Shown one piece after another: positions 42,437-51,355 of a stretch of DNA of 64,000 nucleotides. A model generated the notes under the pieces. The model was not told where the DNA came from, did not search any database, and was given only the letters and a program-made list of their open reading frames with translations. Source of the DNA: Streptosporangium subroseum (GTDB lineage Bacteria; Actinomycetota; Actinomycetes; Streptosporangiales; Streptosporangiaceae); the NCBI RefSeq assembly GCF_900188345.1, contig NZ_FZOD01000001.1:186001-250000 (forward strand), read 5' to 3'. The translations under genes and the position numbers were made by a program. Every line of letters starts with the position of its first letter. Position 1 is the first letter of the stretch.

Positions 42437-43291
42437 TCATCCGATCCGGTCGCAGAGATCGCGGAGGAAGGCCAGGCCGTCGGTGGCCAGGGCGTCCTGG
42501 CTGGCGGCGAGGGGGCGCCAGACCGAGGCGGCGGTGGCGATCGAACGGTTGTGCGCGGTGAAGGACTCGATGCAGAGCGGGCCTCGGTAGTCCACCGCGC
42601 GCAGCGCCTCGACAAGGGCCGGCCAGTCCAGGTGGTCGGCTCCCGGGGCGCCCCGGTCGTTGGCGCAGACCTGCACGTGCGCGACCAGCTCCCCGGCCCG
42701 CCGTACGGCCGCCGCCGGATCCCGCTCCTCGATGTTCATGTGGTAGACGTCCAGCGCGAGGCCGACCCCCGGGATCCCGCCGACCGCCTCGACGGCCTGC
42801 TCCACCGTGTTGATCAGACTGGTCTCGTATCGGTTGAGGGGCTCGACGGCGACCGTCACCCCGCGCTCCGCCGCGTACTCCCCGACCGGGGTCAGGTTCT
42901 TGCGCAGTTCGGCGTAGCACGCCCGCCGTTCCTCGTCCGACATCCGCCAGGTCCGCCCGACCGACGCGTAGGCCGGGCCCCCGATGGCGGGACTCCCCAC
43001 CGCCACGGCGGCGTCCACGCATCGACACAGGTACTCCTGGGTCGATCTGACCGTCTCGGCGTCGGTCGCGACGAGCTCCCTGCCGGGCGGCATGACCAGC
43101 ACCACCGACGCCTTCAGTCCGAGCTCCTCCAGCAGGCCGGCCGCCCATTTGGGGTCCCAGTCACCGATCTGCTCCACCGGCAGCTCGATCACGTCGAACC
43201 CCCAGGCGGCCACCTTCGGCGCCAGCCGTACGAGATCCTCTCCCGTCAGCGGCGAGACCCACACCCACGTGTTGACCCCGATGGAGAACAC
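42437..43291 (-). CDS. Sugar phosphate isomerase/epimerase (xylose-isomerase-like TIM barrel)
   Basis: A 284-residue AP-endonuclease-2 superfamily barrel like D-tagatose/D-psicose 3-epimerase and IolE. Metal and catalytic positions are visible at VAVEPLNRYE (Glu), LALDVYHMNIEE (Asp, His) and GPLCIESF (Glu). GTG 43291 has an AGGAAAAGGGG site. It lies downstream of a sugar ABC transporter on the same strand but beyond two strong hairpins, and probably converts the imported sugar. Confidence 0.85.
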   Translation of the reverse strand: MFSIGVNTWVWVSPLTGEDLVRLAPKVAAWGFDVIELPVEQIGDWDPKWAAGLLEELGLKASVVLVMPPGRELVATDAETVRSTQEYLCRCVDAAVAVGSPAIGGPAYASVGRTWRMSDEERRACYAELRKNLTPVGEYAAERGVTVAVEPLNRYETSLINTVEQAVEAVGGIPGVGLALDVYHMNIEERDPAAAVRRAGELVAHVQVCANDRGAPGADHLDWPALVEALRAVDYRGPLCIESFTAHNRSIATAASVWRPLAASQDALATDGLAFLRDLCDRIG

Positions 43292-43340
43292 CGGCAACCC
43301 CTTTTCCTCGTGAACACGCGCCGTCCCATGGCAGGTGACC

Positions 43341-43426
43341 GCCGCGCCGTGATCCCCCGGACGTGGGATCACGGCGCGGCGGTCGGTCGGGGAAGGCGGT
43401 GCCCGGTCCCGGGCACCGCCTTCCCC
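43341..43426 (-). terminator. Two long perfect hairpins after the sugar-binding protein gene
   Basis: 43341-43380 has a 16-bp perfect stem (GCCGCGCCGTGATCCC and its complement) with an 8-nt loop. 43389-43426 has an 18-bp perfect stem (GGGGAAGGCGGTGCCCGG) with almost no loop. They follow the stop at 43442 (minus strand) and precede the isomerase, likely separating or attenuating the two. Confidence 0.8.
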
Positions 43427-43441
43427 GCTGGCGGATCAGCC

Positions 43442-44650
43442 TTACTTGCCACCCCACTTGGCGGGGAAGTCGGGCAGGTCCTCGCAACCGCAGAGCGCGT
43501 AGTGGAGCGGCGGCATGTTGGGCTGGAGGTAGGTGTCCAGACTCTCGGAGGTGATCTTGGGCTGGGGAAGCTTCCACCTCTTGGGCACTTCCTCACCCTT
43601 GAGGATCTTCAGGGCGGCGATGACCGGGGTGCGCCACTGGTAGGTGGGGTAGGTCGGCGCGACGGCCGTGAGCCCGCCGTCCTTCCACTTCTGCAGGAAG
43701 TCCTGCTGGTCCTCGCCGACGATCGCCGGCACCGGCTGGCCGGCGTCCTCGAAGGCCTCGATCGCGGCCACGGCGGTCGCGCCCGCGTCCATCCAGACGC
43801 CGTCGATCTTGCCGTGGCGCTGGATGTAGTCACTCACGATGCTCTTCGTCTTCGCGGCGTCGCCGTCGGTGAACTCGACCCCGACCACGTTGAGCTGGCT
43901 CTTGTCGAAGGACACCTTGGCCGCCGACCAGCGGGTCTCCAGCACGTCGACGCCCGGCAGGATCCGCAGCGCGAGGATCTTCCCGCCCGCGGGCACCTTC
44001 TCGACCAGGAACTCGGCGCCGTCGGCGCCGAAGGCGTAGCCGCCGATCGGGTTGATGAACGTCACCGGGCAGTCGGTCTCCACGCCGCGGTCGAAGACGA
44101 TCACCGGGATCTTGGGACAGGCGGCGGTCACCGCGGGGGTCAGCGTCGCCGTCGTGTTGGGCGAGACGATCAGCGCGTCACAGTCCTGGCCGACCAGCTC
44201 GGCGATATCGGAGATCTGCTTGTCGTCCTTGCCCTCCGCGTCGAGGGCGGTGAACTTGGTGATCTCCTTGTGCAGGGCCACCTCGGCCTGCATGGTCTTC
44301 CAGCCCACCTGCCGCCACGGGTTGTTGACGGCGGCGTTGGAGAAGCAGAGGTGGTACGGCCCGTCCTTCTTGTACTTGGCGGTGTCGATCATCTCCGGGG
44401 CGATGGCCTGCTCCCACGGCTTGTCCGCGGGCCCCTCCGCGTCCTGGGTGCGCATGGCGAGTTCGGCGTCGAAGTCCGCCTGGACGAAGAACTTCGACTG
44501 CTCTCCCGTTCCCGACGACGCGGCGACGGCCGGGGCCGACGCCGAGGCGCCCGGGGCGGTGGCGGTCGCCGTCGGTTTGTCGCTGGCACATCCGGCGGCC
44601 AGTAACAGCGCGGAGGCTCCCGCGACGAGGGCCGCGATAGACCTGTTCAA
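43442..44650 (-). CDS. Sugar ABC transporter substrate-binding lipoprotein
   Basis: A 402-residue type I periplasmic-binding protein related to RbsB/ribose-type binders. The lipobox is LLLAAGC (Cys21), followed by a long Ser/Thr/Ala/Pro linker; ligand-domain landmarks are DGPYHLCFSNAAVNNPWRQV, DCDALIVSPNTTATLTP and KIPVIVFDRGVETDC. The start codon is TTG at 44650, with AAGGAG about 10 nt before it. Extra cysteines at the C-terminus (LCGCED) are unusual. It is last of the transporter genes, 132 bp after the permease. Confidence 0.9.
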   Translation of the reverse strand: MNRSIAALVAGASALLLAAGCASDKPTATATAPGASASAPAVAASSGTGEQSKFFVQADFDAELAMRTQDAEGPADKPWEQAIAPEMIDTAKYKKDGPYHLCFSNAAVNNPWRQVGWKTMQAEVALHKEITKFTALDAEGKDDKQISDIAELVGQDCDALIVSPNTTATLTPAVTAACPKIPVIVFDRGVETDCPVTFINPIGGYAFGADGAEFLVEKVPAGGKILALRILPGVDVLETRWSAAKVSFDKSQLNVVGVEFTDGDAAKTKSIVSDYIQRHGKIDGVWMDAGATAVAAIEAFEDAGQPVPAIVGEDQQDFLQKWKDGGLTAVAPTYPTYQWRTPVIAALKILKGEEVPKRWKLPQPKITSESLDTYLQPNMPPLHYALCGCEDLPDFPAKWGGK

Positions 44651-44782
44651 TGGAGGTCTCCTTTTTTCTTGGGGGGTGTCTCTTGGTGAGGAGCGCTGGG
44701 GTGTGGAGCGTTCTACCGAGAGGGTTCGATCTTTTTCGAGAGGTGCGTTCCGTCGAGGAAAGCGTCCTTGCCGGTGGCGCGT

Positions 44783-45721
44783 TCAAGCACGCGCCACACG
44801 TTTGAACGGAAGCCGTACGGCCCCCGCCGCGACCGCGGCGATGATGATCACGCCCTGGACCGCGTACTCCAGGGCCCCCGAGATTCCGTACAGGTTGAGC
44901 AGGGTGAACAGCGCTTCGAGCGTGAGCGCGCCGGCCATGGCCGCGACCACCGAGCCGCGTCCGCCGCCCAGGGCCACCCCGCCGAGCACGACCGCCGTGA
45001 TGGCCTGGAACTCCAGACCCTGTCCGACCTGGGCCGAGACCCCCGCGAAACCGCCGAGCAGGATGCCCGCGACGGCCGCGGCCAGACCGGAGATGACAAA
45101 GGCGAGGATCCTGGTCCGGTTCACCCGGACGCCGGACAATCCCGCCGCGCGCTCGTTGTCCCCGGTGGCCATGAGCCGCTTGCCGAAGTCGGAGCGCATG
45201 AGCATGATCGCCGCTCCGCCCATGACCAGCAGGATGAGCACCGACCAGGGCACCGCGCCGAGGTCTTTCCGGCCGAACATCCTGAACGTCTCCGACAGCG
45301 CGCCGCGCGGGGCGCCGCCCGTCCACAGGAAGACCGCGCCGGACAGCACGAGCATCATGCCGAGCGTGGTGATGAAGGACGGCACCCGGAGCCCGGTGGT
45401 GATCACCCCGTTGACCAGCCCGACCAGCAACCCGATCACGATCAGCAGGGCCAGCACCCACCAGGTCGCCGACTCCTCCCCGTCGATCAGCCGGGCGGCC
45501 ACCACGACCTGCACCGTGACCAGCGATCCGACCGACAGGTCGAACTCCCCGGAGACGATCACGAAGTACTGCCCCGCCGCCAGGATGACCAGCGGCGCGG
45601 CCCGCTTGACGAACGCGAGGAACCCGGCGGGCTCCAGGAAGAACGGGTTGGCCGCGGCGATCAGCACCAGCAGCACGGCCAGCACGAGGAAGATGGGCCC
45701 CATGGACCTGAGGGCTCTCAT
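44783..45721 (-). CDS. Sugar ABC transporter permease (RbsC-like), second
   Basis: A 312-residue branched-chain/ribose-type permease with about ten helices. The EAA-like and family motifs GQYFVIVSGEFDLSVGSLVT and GLRVPSFITTLGMMLVLSG are present, as is ITAVVLGGVALGGGRGSV. ATG overlaps the upstream permease stop (ATGA). It forms a heterodimer with the other permease. Confidence 0.92.
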   Translation of the reverse strand: MRALRSMGPIFLVLAVLLVLIAAANPFFLEPAGFLAFVKRAAPLVILAAGQYFVIVSGEFDLSVGSLVTVQVVVAARLIDGEESATWWVLALLIVIGLLVGLVNGVITTGLRVPSFITTLGMMLVLSGAVFLWTGGAPRGALSETFRMFGRKDLGAVPWSVLILLVMGGAAIMLMRSDFGKRLMATGDNERAAGLSGVRVNRTRILAFVISGLAAAVAGILLGGFAGVSAQVGQGLEFQAITAVVLGGVALGGGRGSVVAAMAGALTLEALFTLLNLYGISGALEYAVQGVIIIAAVAAGAVRLPFKRVARA

Positions 45722-46707
45722 CGGGATCGCCTCCTGACGGTACGGCGGGCGTAAACGGCCACCGCGGCGACGATGACGACGCCGCGCACCACGTCCTTGA
45801 AGAACGCGTTGACCTCAAGCTGGTTGAAGACGCTGTCGAGCACGGCCAGCAGCAGCACCCCGCCGACCGTTCCGGGGACCCCGCCCTTGCCGCCGGCCAG
45901 GGCCGTGCCGCCGAGCACCACCGCGGCGATCGACTCCAGGTCGTAGCCGCCGTCGGTGCCGACCGTGGGCGCCCCCGCGCCGAGTCTGCCGGCCAGCAGC
46001 AGCCCGGCGATCCCGGCGCAGATCGAGCAGAGAACGTGAGTGGCGACGATGATCCTGCCGGTCCGTACCCCGGAGAGCCGGGCCACCTCCTCGTCCCCGC
46101 CGACCGCGTAGATCCGGTATCCGAGCCTCGTACGGCGGAGCAGGAACCACGCCGCGACGGCGACGGCCGCCCAGAGCAGCGCCGAGACCGGAACCGGCCC
46201 GAGCCGGTCGTAGCCGAGCCGCTGGAAGGACTCGGGCACGCTGCCGGACGGCCCGTCGTAGAGGTGGTCCACGACTCCCTTGATGATCAGTGCGACGCCG
46301 AGCGTCGCGATGAAGGCGTGCACGTGAAGCCGGGTGATGACCAGCCCGTTGACCAGGCCGATCAGCGCGCTCACCGCGATCACCGCCGCGACGGCCGGAA
46401 GGATCCCGCTGTCCTGCCCGGCCATGATCTCCGCCGCGACGAGCGACGTGAGACTGATCAGGTATGCCACCGACAGGTCCAGCGAACCGACCAGGATCGC
46501 CAGCGTCTGTCCCACCGCGACGATCCCCAGCGCGGCCGAGCGTTGCTGGATGCCGACGACGGTCTCCAGCGTCAGGAAGTTCCCCCCGTCGACCGCCACC
46601 AGCACCCATCCGATGAGCAGGACGCCGATCAGTGCCAGGTAGATGATCAGCGTCGAGCCGGTCACCTTCCTTCGGAGGGAGAAAGAGGTGAGGGTACGTT
46701 CGGTCAC
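45718..46707 (-). CDS. Sugar ABC transporter permease (RbsC-like), first
   Basis: A 329-residue permease of the same family (LAILVGSLDLSVAYLISLTS, LHVHAFIATLGVALIIKGVV, IAAVVLGGTALAGGKGG). GTG 46707 overlaps the ATPase stop by 4 bp (GTGA). Two non-identical permeases point to a heterodimeric pore, as in xylose/arabinose-type or autoinducer-2-type importers. Confidence 0.9.
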   Translation of the reverse strand: MTERTLTSFSLRRKVTGSTLIIYLALIGVLLIGWVLVAVDGGNFLTLETVVGIQQRSAALGIVAVGQTLAILVGSLDLSVAYLISLTSLVAAEIMAGQDSGILPAVAAVIAVSALIGLVNGLVITRLHVHAFIATLGVALIIKGVVDHLYDGPSGSVPESFQRLGYDRLGPVPVSALLWAAVAVAAWFLLRRTRLGYRIYAVGGDEEVARLSGVRTGRIIVATHVLCSICAGIAGLLLAGRLGAGAPTVGTDGGYDLESIAAVVLGGTALAGGKGGVPGTVGGVLLLAVLDSVFNQLEVNAFFKDVVRGVVIVAAVAVYARRTVRRRSR

Positions 46708-48149
46708 GGCGTCACCTCGCCGGCGGCCAAGTGCATGACGGTCTCCTCTGATGGGCCGGCGGGAAGTACTCCGGCGATGCGTCCGTCGCGCATCACGATG
46801 ATGCGATCGCTCATGCCGATCAGTTCGGGGAGTTCGGAGGAGATCATCATGATCGCCATGCCGTCCTTGGCCAGCCCGCGCATGAGGTCGTGGATCGCGG
46901 CCTTGGCCCCGACGTCGACCCCCCGCGTGGGCTCGTCGAAGATCAGAACCTTGGGCGCCACAGTGATCCATTTGGCCAGCACGACCTTCTGCTGGTTGCC
47001 GCCTGACAGGTAGCGGACCTCCTGCTCGGGTCGTGGTGGCTGGAGCCGTACCGACTCCAGGAGTTCCCGGATGTCGGTCCTGCCCCCTCGCCGTACCGAA
47101 CGGGAGACCAGCAGGGCGTTGTCCCGCACCGACTGGCGCAGCGCGAGCCCCTCGGCCTTGCGGTCCTCGTTCACCAGCCCGATCCCGGCGGCCACGGCCT
47201 GCCGTACCGACCTGGGTCGCAGCGGGCTCATCGTGCCGCGCGTGAACGGCTCCGCACCGAAGATCGCCTTCGCCAGCTCGGTGCGGCCCGACCCCTGCAG
47301 CCCGGCCACCCCGAGGATCTCCCCCTCGCTCACCTGGAGGTCGATCCCGTCGAGTACGGCGTTGCCGCCGCCCCGGACGCTGAGCCGTACCTCACCGGTC
47401 TCGGTACCGCGAGGCGGGAAGTAGGTACCGAGGTCGCGGCCGACCATCAGCCTGACCAGCTCGTCGGAGGTGATATCAGCGGTGTCCGCGGTCCTGACCA
47501 GCGCGCCGTCCTTCAGTACGGTCACCCGCTCGGCCAGGTCGAACACCTCGCGCAGCCGGTGGGAGATGTAGAGGACGGCGATCCCCCGCTCCCGCAACCG
47601 GGCGACCAGCCGGTAGAGCAGCTCCACCTCGTGCTCGGCCAGTGCCGCCGTGGGCTCGTCCATCACGATGATCCGGGCGTCCTGGGAGAGCGCCTTGAGG
47701 ATCTCCACGACCTGCTGCTGGGCGATGGACAGGTGCCGGACCAGGTCGTGGGAGACGAAGGAGGTCTCGCCGAGTTCCTTCAGCAGCCGCGTGGTGTCGG
47801 TCTCCATCGCGGTGCGGTCGACCAGCCCCCGCCTGACGGGCTCCCGTCCAAGGAAGACGTTCTCCGCGACGCTGCGCTCGGGCAGCAGGTTGAACTCCTG
47901 ATAGATGATCGCGACCCCGGCGCGCTGGGCCTCGACGGGGTGGGCGAAGGAGACGGAGACGCCGTCGATCTCGACGCTGCCCTCATCGGGCGAGTGGACC
48001 CCGGCGAGGATCTTCATCAGCGTGGATTTACCGGCGCCGTTCTCGCCCACGACGGCGTGCACCTCCCCGGCGGCGACTTCCAGATTCACCCCGCTCAGCA
48101 CGCGCACCCCGAGAAAGCTCTTGGCGATGCCCCGCATCCTGAGAATCAC
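46704..48149 (-). CDS. Sugar ABC transporter ATPase (two-domain, RbsA/MglA-like)
   Basis: A 481-residue tandem ATPase. Domain 1 has GENGAGKSTLMKIL, RHLSIAQQQVVEILKAL and IIVMDEPTAAL; domain 2 has a degenerate Walker A (GLQGSGRTELAKAI), LSGGNQQKVVLAKW and VLIFDEPTRGVDVG, as usual for RbsA/MglA/XylG. I chose GTG 48149. It is the first gene of the operon and is divergent from the ROK regulator. Confidence 0.92.
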   Translation of the reverse strand: MILRMRGIAKSFLGVRVLSGVNLEVAAGEVHAVVGENGAGKSTLMKILAGVHSPDEGSVEIDGVSVSFAHPVEAQRAGVAIIYQEFNLLPERSVAENVFLGREPVRRGLVDRTAMETDTTRLLKELGETSFVSHDLVRHLSIAQQQVVEILKALSQDARIIVMDEPTAALAEHEVELLYRLVARLRERGIAVLYISHRLREVFDLAERVTVLKDGALVRTADTADITSDELVRLMVGRDLGTYFPPRGTETGEVRLSVRGGGNAVLDGIDLQVSEGEILGVAGLQGSGRTELAKAIFGAEPFTRGTMSPLRPRSVRQAVAAGIGLVNEDRKAEGLALRQSVRDNALLVSRSVRRGGRTDIRELLESVRLQPPRPEQEVRYLSGGNQQKVVLAKWITVAPKVLIFDEPTRGVDVGAKAAIHDLMRGLAKDGMAIMMISSELPELIGMSDRIIVMRDGRIAGVLPAGPSEETVMHLAAGEVTP

Positions 48150-48480
48150 GACGCGCCCATTTCCCCGGGTAACGCGACGGTGCCCACGCACCCGGCCGAC
48201 GTCGGGCGGCCAAGCGATCGATCATGAATACCTATCCCCACCTGCGCTGACTCGTCGACGGAGCAGTCCGTGGAGAGCCTGCGAACCCTTCCCGTAAATC
48301 CGGTTCCGGTAACACGCGGTCGTACTTGATTCGCCGGTAACCGTCCAATTTCCTCCATATTTCGGGATGCTAAAGGGATCTTATGGCGATGGTCAAGCAA
48401 AAGTAAGTCACCATTAGGCATAATGAAGCTATCGAGAGGCGTAAGTCGCTTTGACGTGGTGGAAACGAGGAGTGTTGACT
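48150..48480. other. Divergent control region of the sugar operon and ROK gene
   Basis: A 331-bp gap, AT-rich from about 48340. The phrase GTAAGTCrC occurs twice (near 48401 and 48443), a possible pair of regulator half-sites. No clear promoter or palindrome can be fixed by eye. Confidence 0.35.
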
Positions 48481-49668
48481 GTGCGCATGCTGAACGAAGC
48501 GAACGGTTCAATCGCCGGCGCGGGGGCGCTTCTTAAGATCCTGCGTGATGGTCAGGCCCGTACCAGGGCCGAATTGGTGCAACTGACCGGGCTGGCAAGA
48601 TCCACCCTGGCCCAGCGCCTCGATGCGCTGCTGAGCCAGCAGTGGATCATTCCCACCGAGGAGGCCATCTCGTCCGGCGGCCGTCCCGCCATCGCCTTCA
48701 CCTTCAACCGCGCCGCCCGTGTCGTCCTCGCCGCCGATCTCGGCGCCACCCACGCCCGGGTCGCGATCACCGATCTGGGCACCGAGGTCCTCGCCGAACG
48801 CGCGGCCGAGATATCGATAGACCGTGGACCCGAGGAGACACTCGCCTGGCTCCAGCGCACCTTCGAGGAGATGCTCGCCGAGACCGGCCACGACCTGGAC
48901 GAGGTCTGCGGCATCGGCGTCGGCCTGCCTGGCCCGGTCGAGCACAGCTCGGGACGGCCGGTCAATCCGCCGATAATGCCTGGCTGGGACGGTTTCCCCG
49001 TTCCCGAGTGGCTCGGCTCGCGCCTTGGCGCACCCGTCCTCGTCGACAATGACGTGAACATCATGGCCCTGGGCGAACACTGGGCCGCCCGCCCGGAGGC
49101 CGACCACCTGATCTTCGTCAAGATCGGCACAGGCATCGGCTGCGGCATCATCAGCGACCGCCGCCTGCACCGGGGCGCGCAGGGCGCGGCCGGCGACATC
49201 GGCCACATCCGGGTGGCCTCGGCCCTCGACACCGTCTGCCGCTGCGGCAACATCGGCTGCCTGGAGGCCGTGGCGAGCGGTTCCGCCATGGCCGCCCGCC
49301 TCTGCGCCGCCGGCGTGGAGGCCTCCGACAGCCGCGACGTGGTCCGCCTCGTACGCGGCGGCAACACCCAGGCGGTCCAGCTCATCCGGCAGGCGGGCCG
49401 CGAGGTCGGCGACGTCCTCGCCTCGATCGTGAACTTCTTCAACCCCTCGGTGATCGTGCTCGGCGGCGACATCGCCGAGGCCGGGGAGCAACTGCTCGCC
49501 GGTCTCCGCGAGGTCATCTACAGCCGTTCCCTCCCCCTCGCCACCCAGCACCTGACGATCACCGCCAGCGAGCTGGGCGACCGCGCGGGCGTGATCGGCG
49601 CCGCCGTCATGGTCATCGAGCACGTCCTGGCCCCCGGCAGCGTCGACCAGTCGGTCATCCGCGTCTGA
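48481..49668 (+). CDS. ROK family transcriptional regulator
   Basis: A 395-residue NagC/XylR-type repressor. The N-terminal winged HTH (LRDGQARTRAELVQLTGLAR) precedes an ASKHA-fold sugar-sensing domain: AADLGATHARVAI, IGVGLPGPVEHSSGRPVNPP, VLVDNDVNIMALGE and the zinc motif CRCGNIGCLEAVASG. GTG 48481 sits about 10 nt after GAGGAG. It most likely represses the divergent sugar transporter until the substrate binds. Its 3' end seeds a downstream repeat array. Confidence 0.92.
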   Translation: MRMLNEANGSIAGAGALLKILRDGQARTRAELVQLTGLARSTLAQRLDALLSQQWIIPTEEAISSGGRPAIAFTFNRAARVVLAADLGATHARVAITDLGTEVLAERAAEISIDRGPEETLAWLQRTFEEMLAETGHDLDEVCGIGVGLPGPVEHSSGRPVNPPIMPGWDGFPVPEWLGSRLGAPVLVDNDVNIMALGEHWAARPEADHLIFVKIGTGIGCGIISDRRLHRGAQGAAGDIGHIRVASALDTVCRCGNIGCLEAVASGSAMAARLCAAGVEASDSRDVVRLVRGGNTQAVQLIRQAGREVGDVLASIVNFFNPSVIVLGGDIAEAGEQLLAGLREVIYSRSLPLATQHLTITASELGDRAGVIGAAVMVIEHVLAPGSVDQSVIRV

Positions 49669-50035
49669 CCCACCCGGGCATCCTCGCCCGTCCGATCGTC
49701 CGTGTCCGGCTCGCCCCGGGCACCGTCGATCGTGCGGTCATCCGTGTCCGCCCTGCCCGGGCACCGTCGCCGTTCGATTGTCCGTGTCCGCCCTGCCCGG
49801 GCACCGTCACCAGGCTGATCGTGTCCGGCCTGCCCGGGCACCGTCACCCCCCGTGTCCGGCCTGCCCGGGCACCGCCCCCCGTTCAATCGTCCGTGTCCG
49901 ACCTGCCCCGGACACCATTCATCGTTCAGTTATCCGTACCCGACCCATCCTCGGCCGTTCGGCTGCCCGTGTCCGGCCCACTCTCGACACCGTCGATCGT
50001 TCGATCGTCCACGTCTGACCCGCCCTGCCCGGACT
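49629..50035. repeat. About nine 32-42 bp degenerate tandem repeats starting in the ROK 3' end
   Basis: From the last 13 codons of the ROK gene (CCCCGGCAGCGTCGACC...GTCATCCGCGTCTGACCC) the phrase CCGGGCACCGTC...TCGTCCGTGTCCGSCCTGC repeats with variable internal deletions to about 50035. The most regular units lie at 49715-49890 (CTGCCCGGGCACCGTC four times). No open frame, no spacers. Confidence 0.8.
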
Positions 50036-50169
50036 GAGCCGGGAGGGGCCAGACGATTCTGAAGTACGGCTTCTCTTCAACGGCCACTGATCCTCCTCGA
50101 CGAACCCGGTGCCAGTCGAACACAAACCGATCGCCAGACGATTGCCAACCGTGGAACACTCGTTTGACT

Positions 50170-50958
50170 ATGGATGCCGAACCGATCAGGACTCCCCGGC
50201 TCACGCTCATACCGCTGGCGGTGGAACACGCGGCCGAAATGGCCGAGGCGCTCGGCGACCCCGCCCTCCACACCTTCATCGGCGGCTCCCCCGCGACCCC
50301 GTCAGAGCTCCGCGCCCGCTACACCCGCATGATCGCCGGGCCGCCGCCGGGCCGTGACGAGGTATGGCTCAACTGGGTGATCCGCCTGCACCCGTCACAG
50401 GACCTGAACAGGTCGGAAAACTCGGACGCCTCGCAAGGCCCGAAGACGTCGGAGCCCACGGACACGTCGCGGGACCTGGACGGGCCGGAAACCACGGGCG
50501 GATCGGCACCTGGGAACAGGATGGAGACCGGGAGCGGACCGGAATCCGGCGACAAGACGGAGACCGCGAGCGGACCGGAATCCGGCGACAAGACGGAGAC
50601 CGCGAGCGGGGCGGAGACCGGCGACAAGACGGAGACCGCGAGCGGGGCGGAGACCGGAAACGGATCGGAAGGCCCGAGCGGGTCCGATCCCCTGACCGGT
50701 TATGTCCAGGCCACCGTGACCTCCGCCGAGGCCTCCGTGGCCTGGGTGGTGGGAGTCCCCTGGCAGGGCCGGGGCATCGCCGGCGAGGCGGCGCTCGCGC
50801 TGGTCGCCTGGCTCAGGGAGCGCGGCGTGAGCACCATCGTCGCCACCGTCCACCCCGACCACGCCGTCTCCTCAGCCGTGGCTCGCCGCGCCGGCCTCGT
50901 CCCGACCGACGCCCGGGTGGACGGCGAGGTCGTCTGGACATCCCAGCGGGCCAGGTGA
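50170..50958 (+). CDS. GNAT acetyltransferase with an internal minisatellite-encoded insert
   Basis: A 262-residue protein. The GNAT fold begins normally (IRTPRLTLIPLAVEHAAEMA, WLNWVIRLH) and ends with VVGVPWQGRGIAGEAALALV (acetyl-CoA site) and ATVHPDHAVSSAVARRAGLV. Between them about 90 residues of low-complexity Ser/Gly/Thr/Glu sequence interrupt the domain, half of it four 12-residue repeats. RimJ/RimL-like by sequence, with unknown substrate. ATG 50170; a TTG at 50164 is also possible. Confidence 0.85.
   Translation: MDAEPIRTPRLTLIPLAVEHAAEMAEALGDPALHTFIGGSPATPSELRARYTRMIAGPPPGRDEVWLNWVIRLHPSQDLNRSENSDASQGPKTSEPTDTSRDLDGPETTGGSAPGNRMETGSGPESGDKTETASGPESGDKTETASGAETGDKTETASGAETGNGSEGPSGSDPLTGYVQATVTSAEASVAWVVGVPWQGRGIAGEAALALVAWLRERGVSTIVATVHPDHAVSSAVARRAGLVPTDARVDGEVVWTSQRAR
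50524..50667. repeat. Four exact-period 36-bp repeats inside the GNAT gene
   Basis: Units at 50524, 50560, 50596 and 50632, each GAGACCGSGAGCGGRSCGGA and on to GGCGACAAGACG. They encode ETASGPESGDKT-type dodecapeptides. The last unit degenerates at its 3' end. Frame is preserved. Confidence 0.9.
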
Positions 50959-51221
50959 CCCCGGAAGCTCCAGTGCCGCAGTACTCGCCTTACCCGCTGG
51001 AGTACGTAACCAGGTCACGAGCATGACGCGGATCATGTCATCACCGATGCGCTCTGCCAACGGCCAGGTGCGTGTGGTCCTGGCCCACGAAGGGCGGCTG
51101 CCACGGACCGGCGGCGTGATCACGTAAGGCGGTGTCGCCGCACATCATCCCGCTCAACGCGCCTCGGGCTGTACGGCACCGCATACGATCGGCCGCGATG
51201 CCATGATCAGGAGGATCCCGG
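50959..51221. other. Interval without visible genes
   Basis: Nothing coding or structural can be supported here beyond the AGGAGG at 51209-51214 that serves the broken HAD gene. Confidence 0.4.
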
Positions 51222-51349
51222 TTGACGAGCACGAGAGTACGCCCCCATGTCGCCCTCGTCCTGGACGGACCCGTGCCGTGCTGTTCGCCTTCGACGGCAC
51301 GATCTGCGATCTCTTCGCCGTTTCGCCAGGCCGGTGCTGGGCGGAGTAG
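51222..51349 (+). pseudogene. Broken HAD-superfamily hydrolase N-terminus
   Basis: A perfect AGGAGG stands 7 nt before a TTG at 51222, but the frame it opens does not match any family. In the neighbouring frame the sequence reads RTRAVLFAFDGTICDLFAVS, the HAD motif I (DxDGT, with the first Asp changed to Ala), and stops at 51347. So only the start of a phosphatase-like gene remains, frameshifted and lacking its nucleophile. Confidence 0.65.
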
Positions 51350-51355
51350 GCGGCT

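Noticed and set aside
49629..50035. CRISPR array
   Set aside because: Units abut directly, vary in length, begin inside a coding sequence, and there are no unique spacers or cas genes. The same holds for 3958-4069 and 10047-10265.
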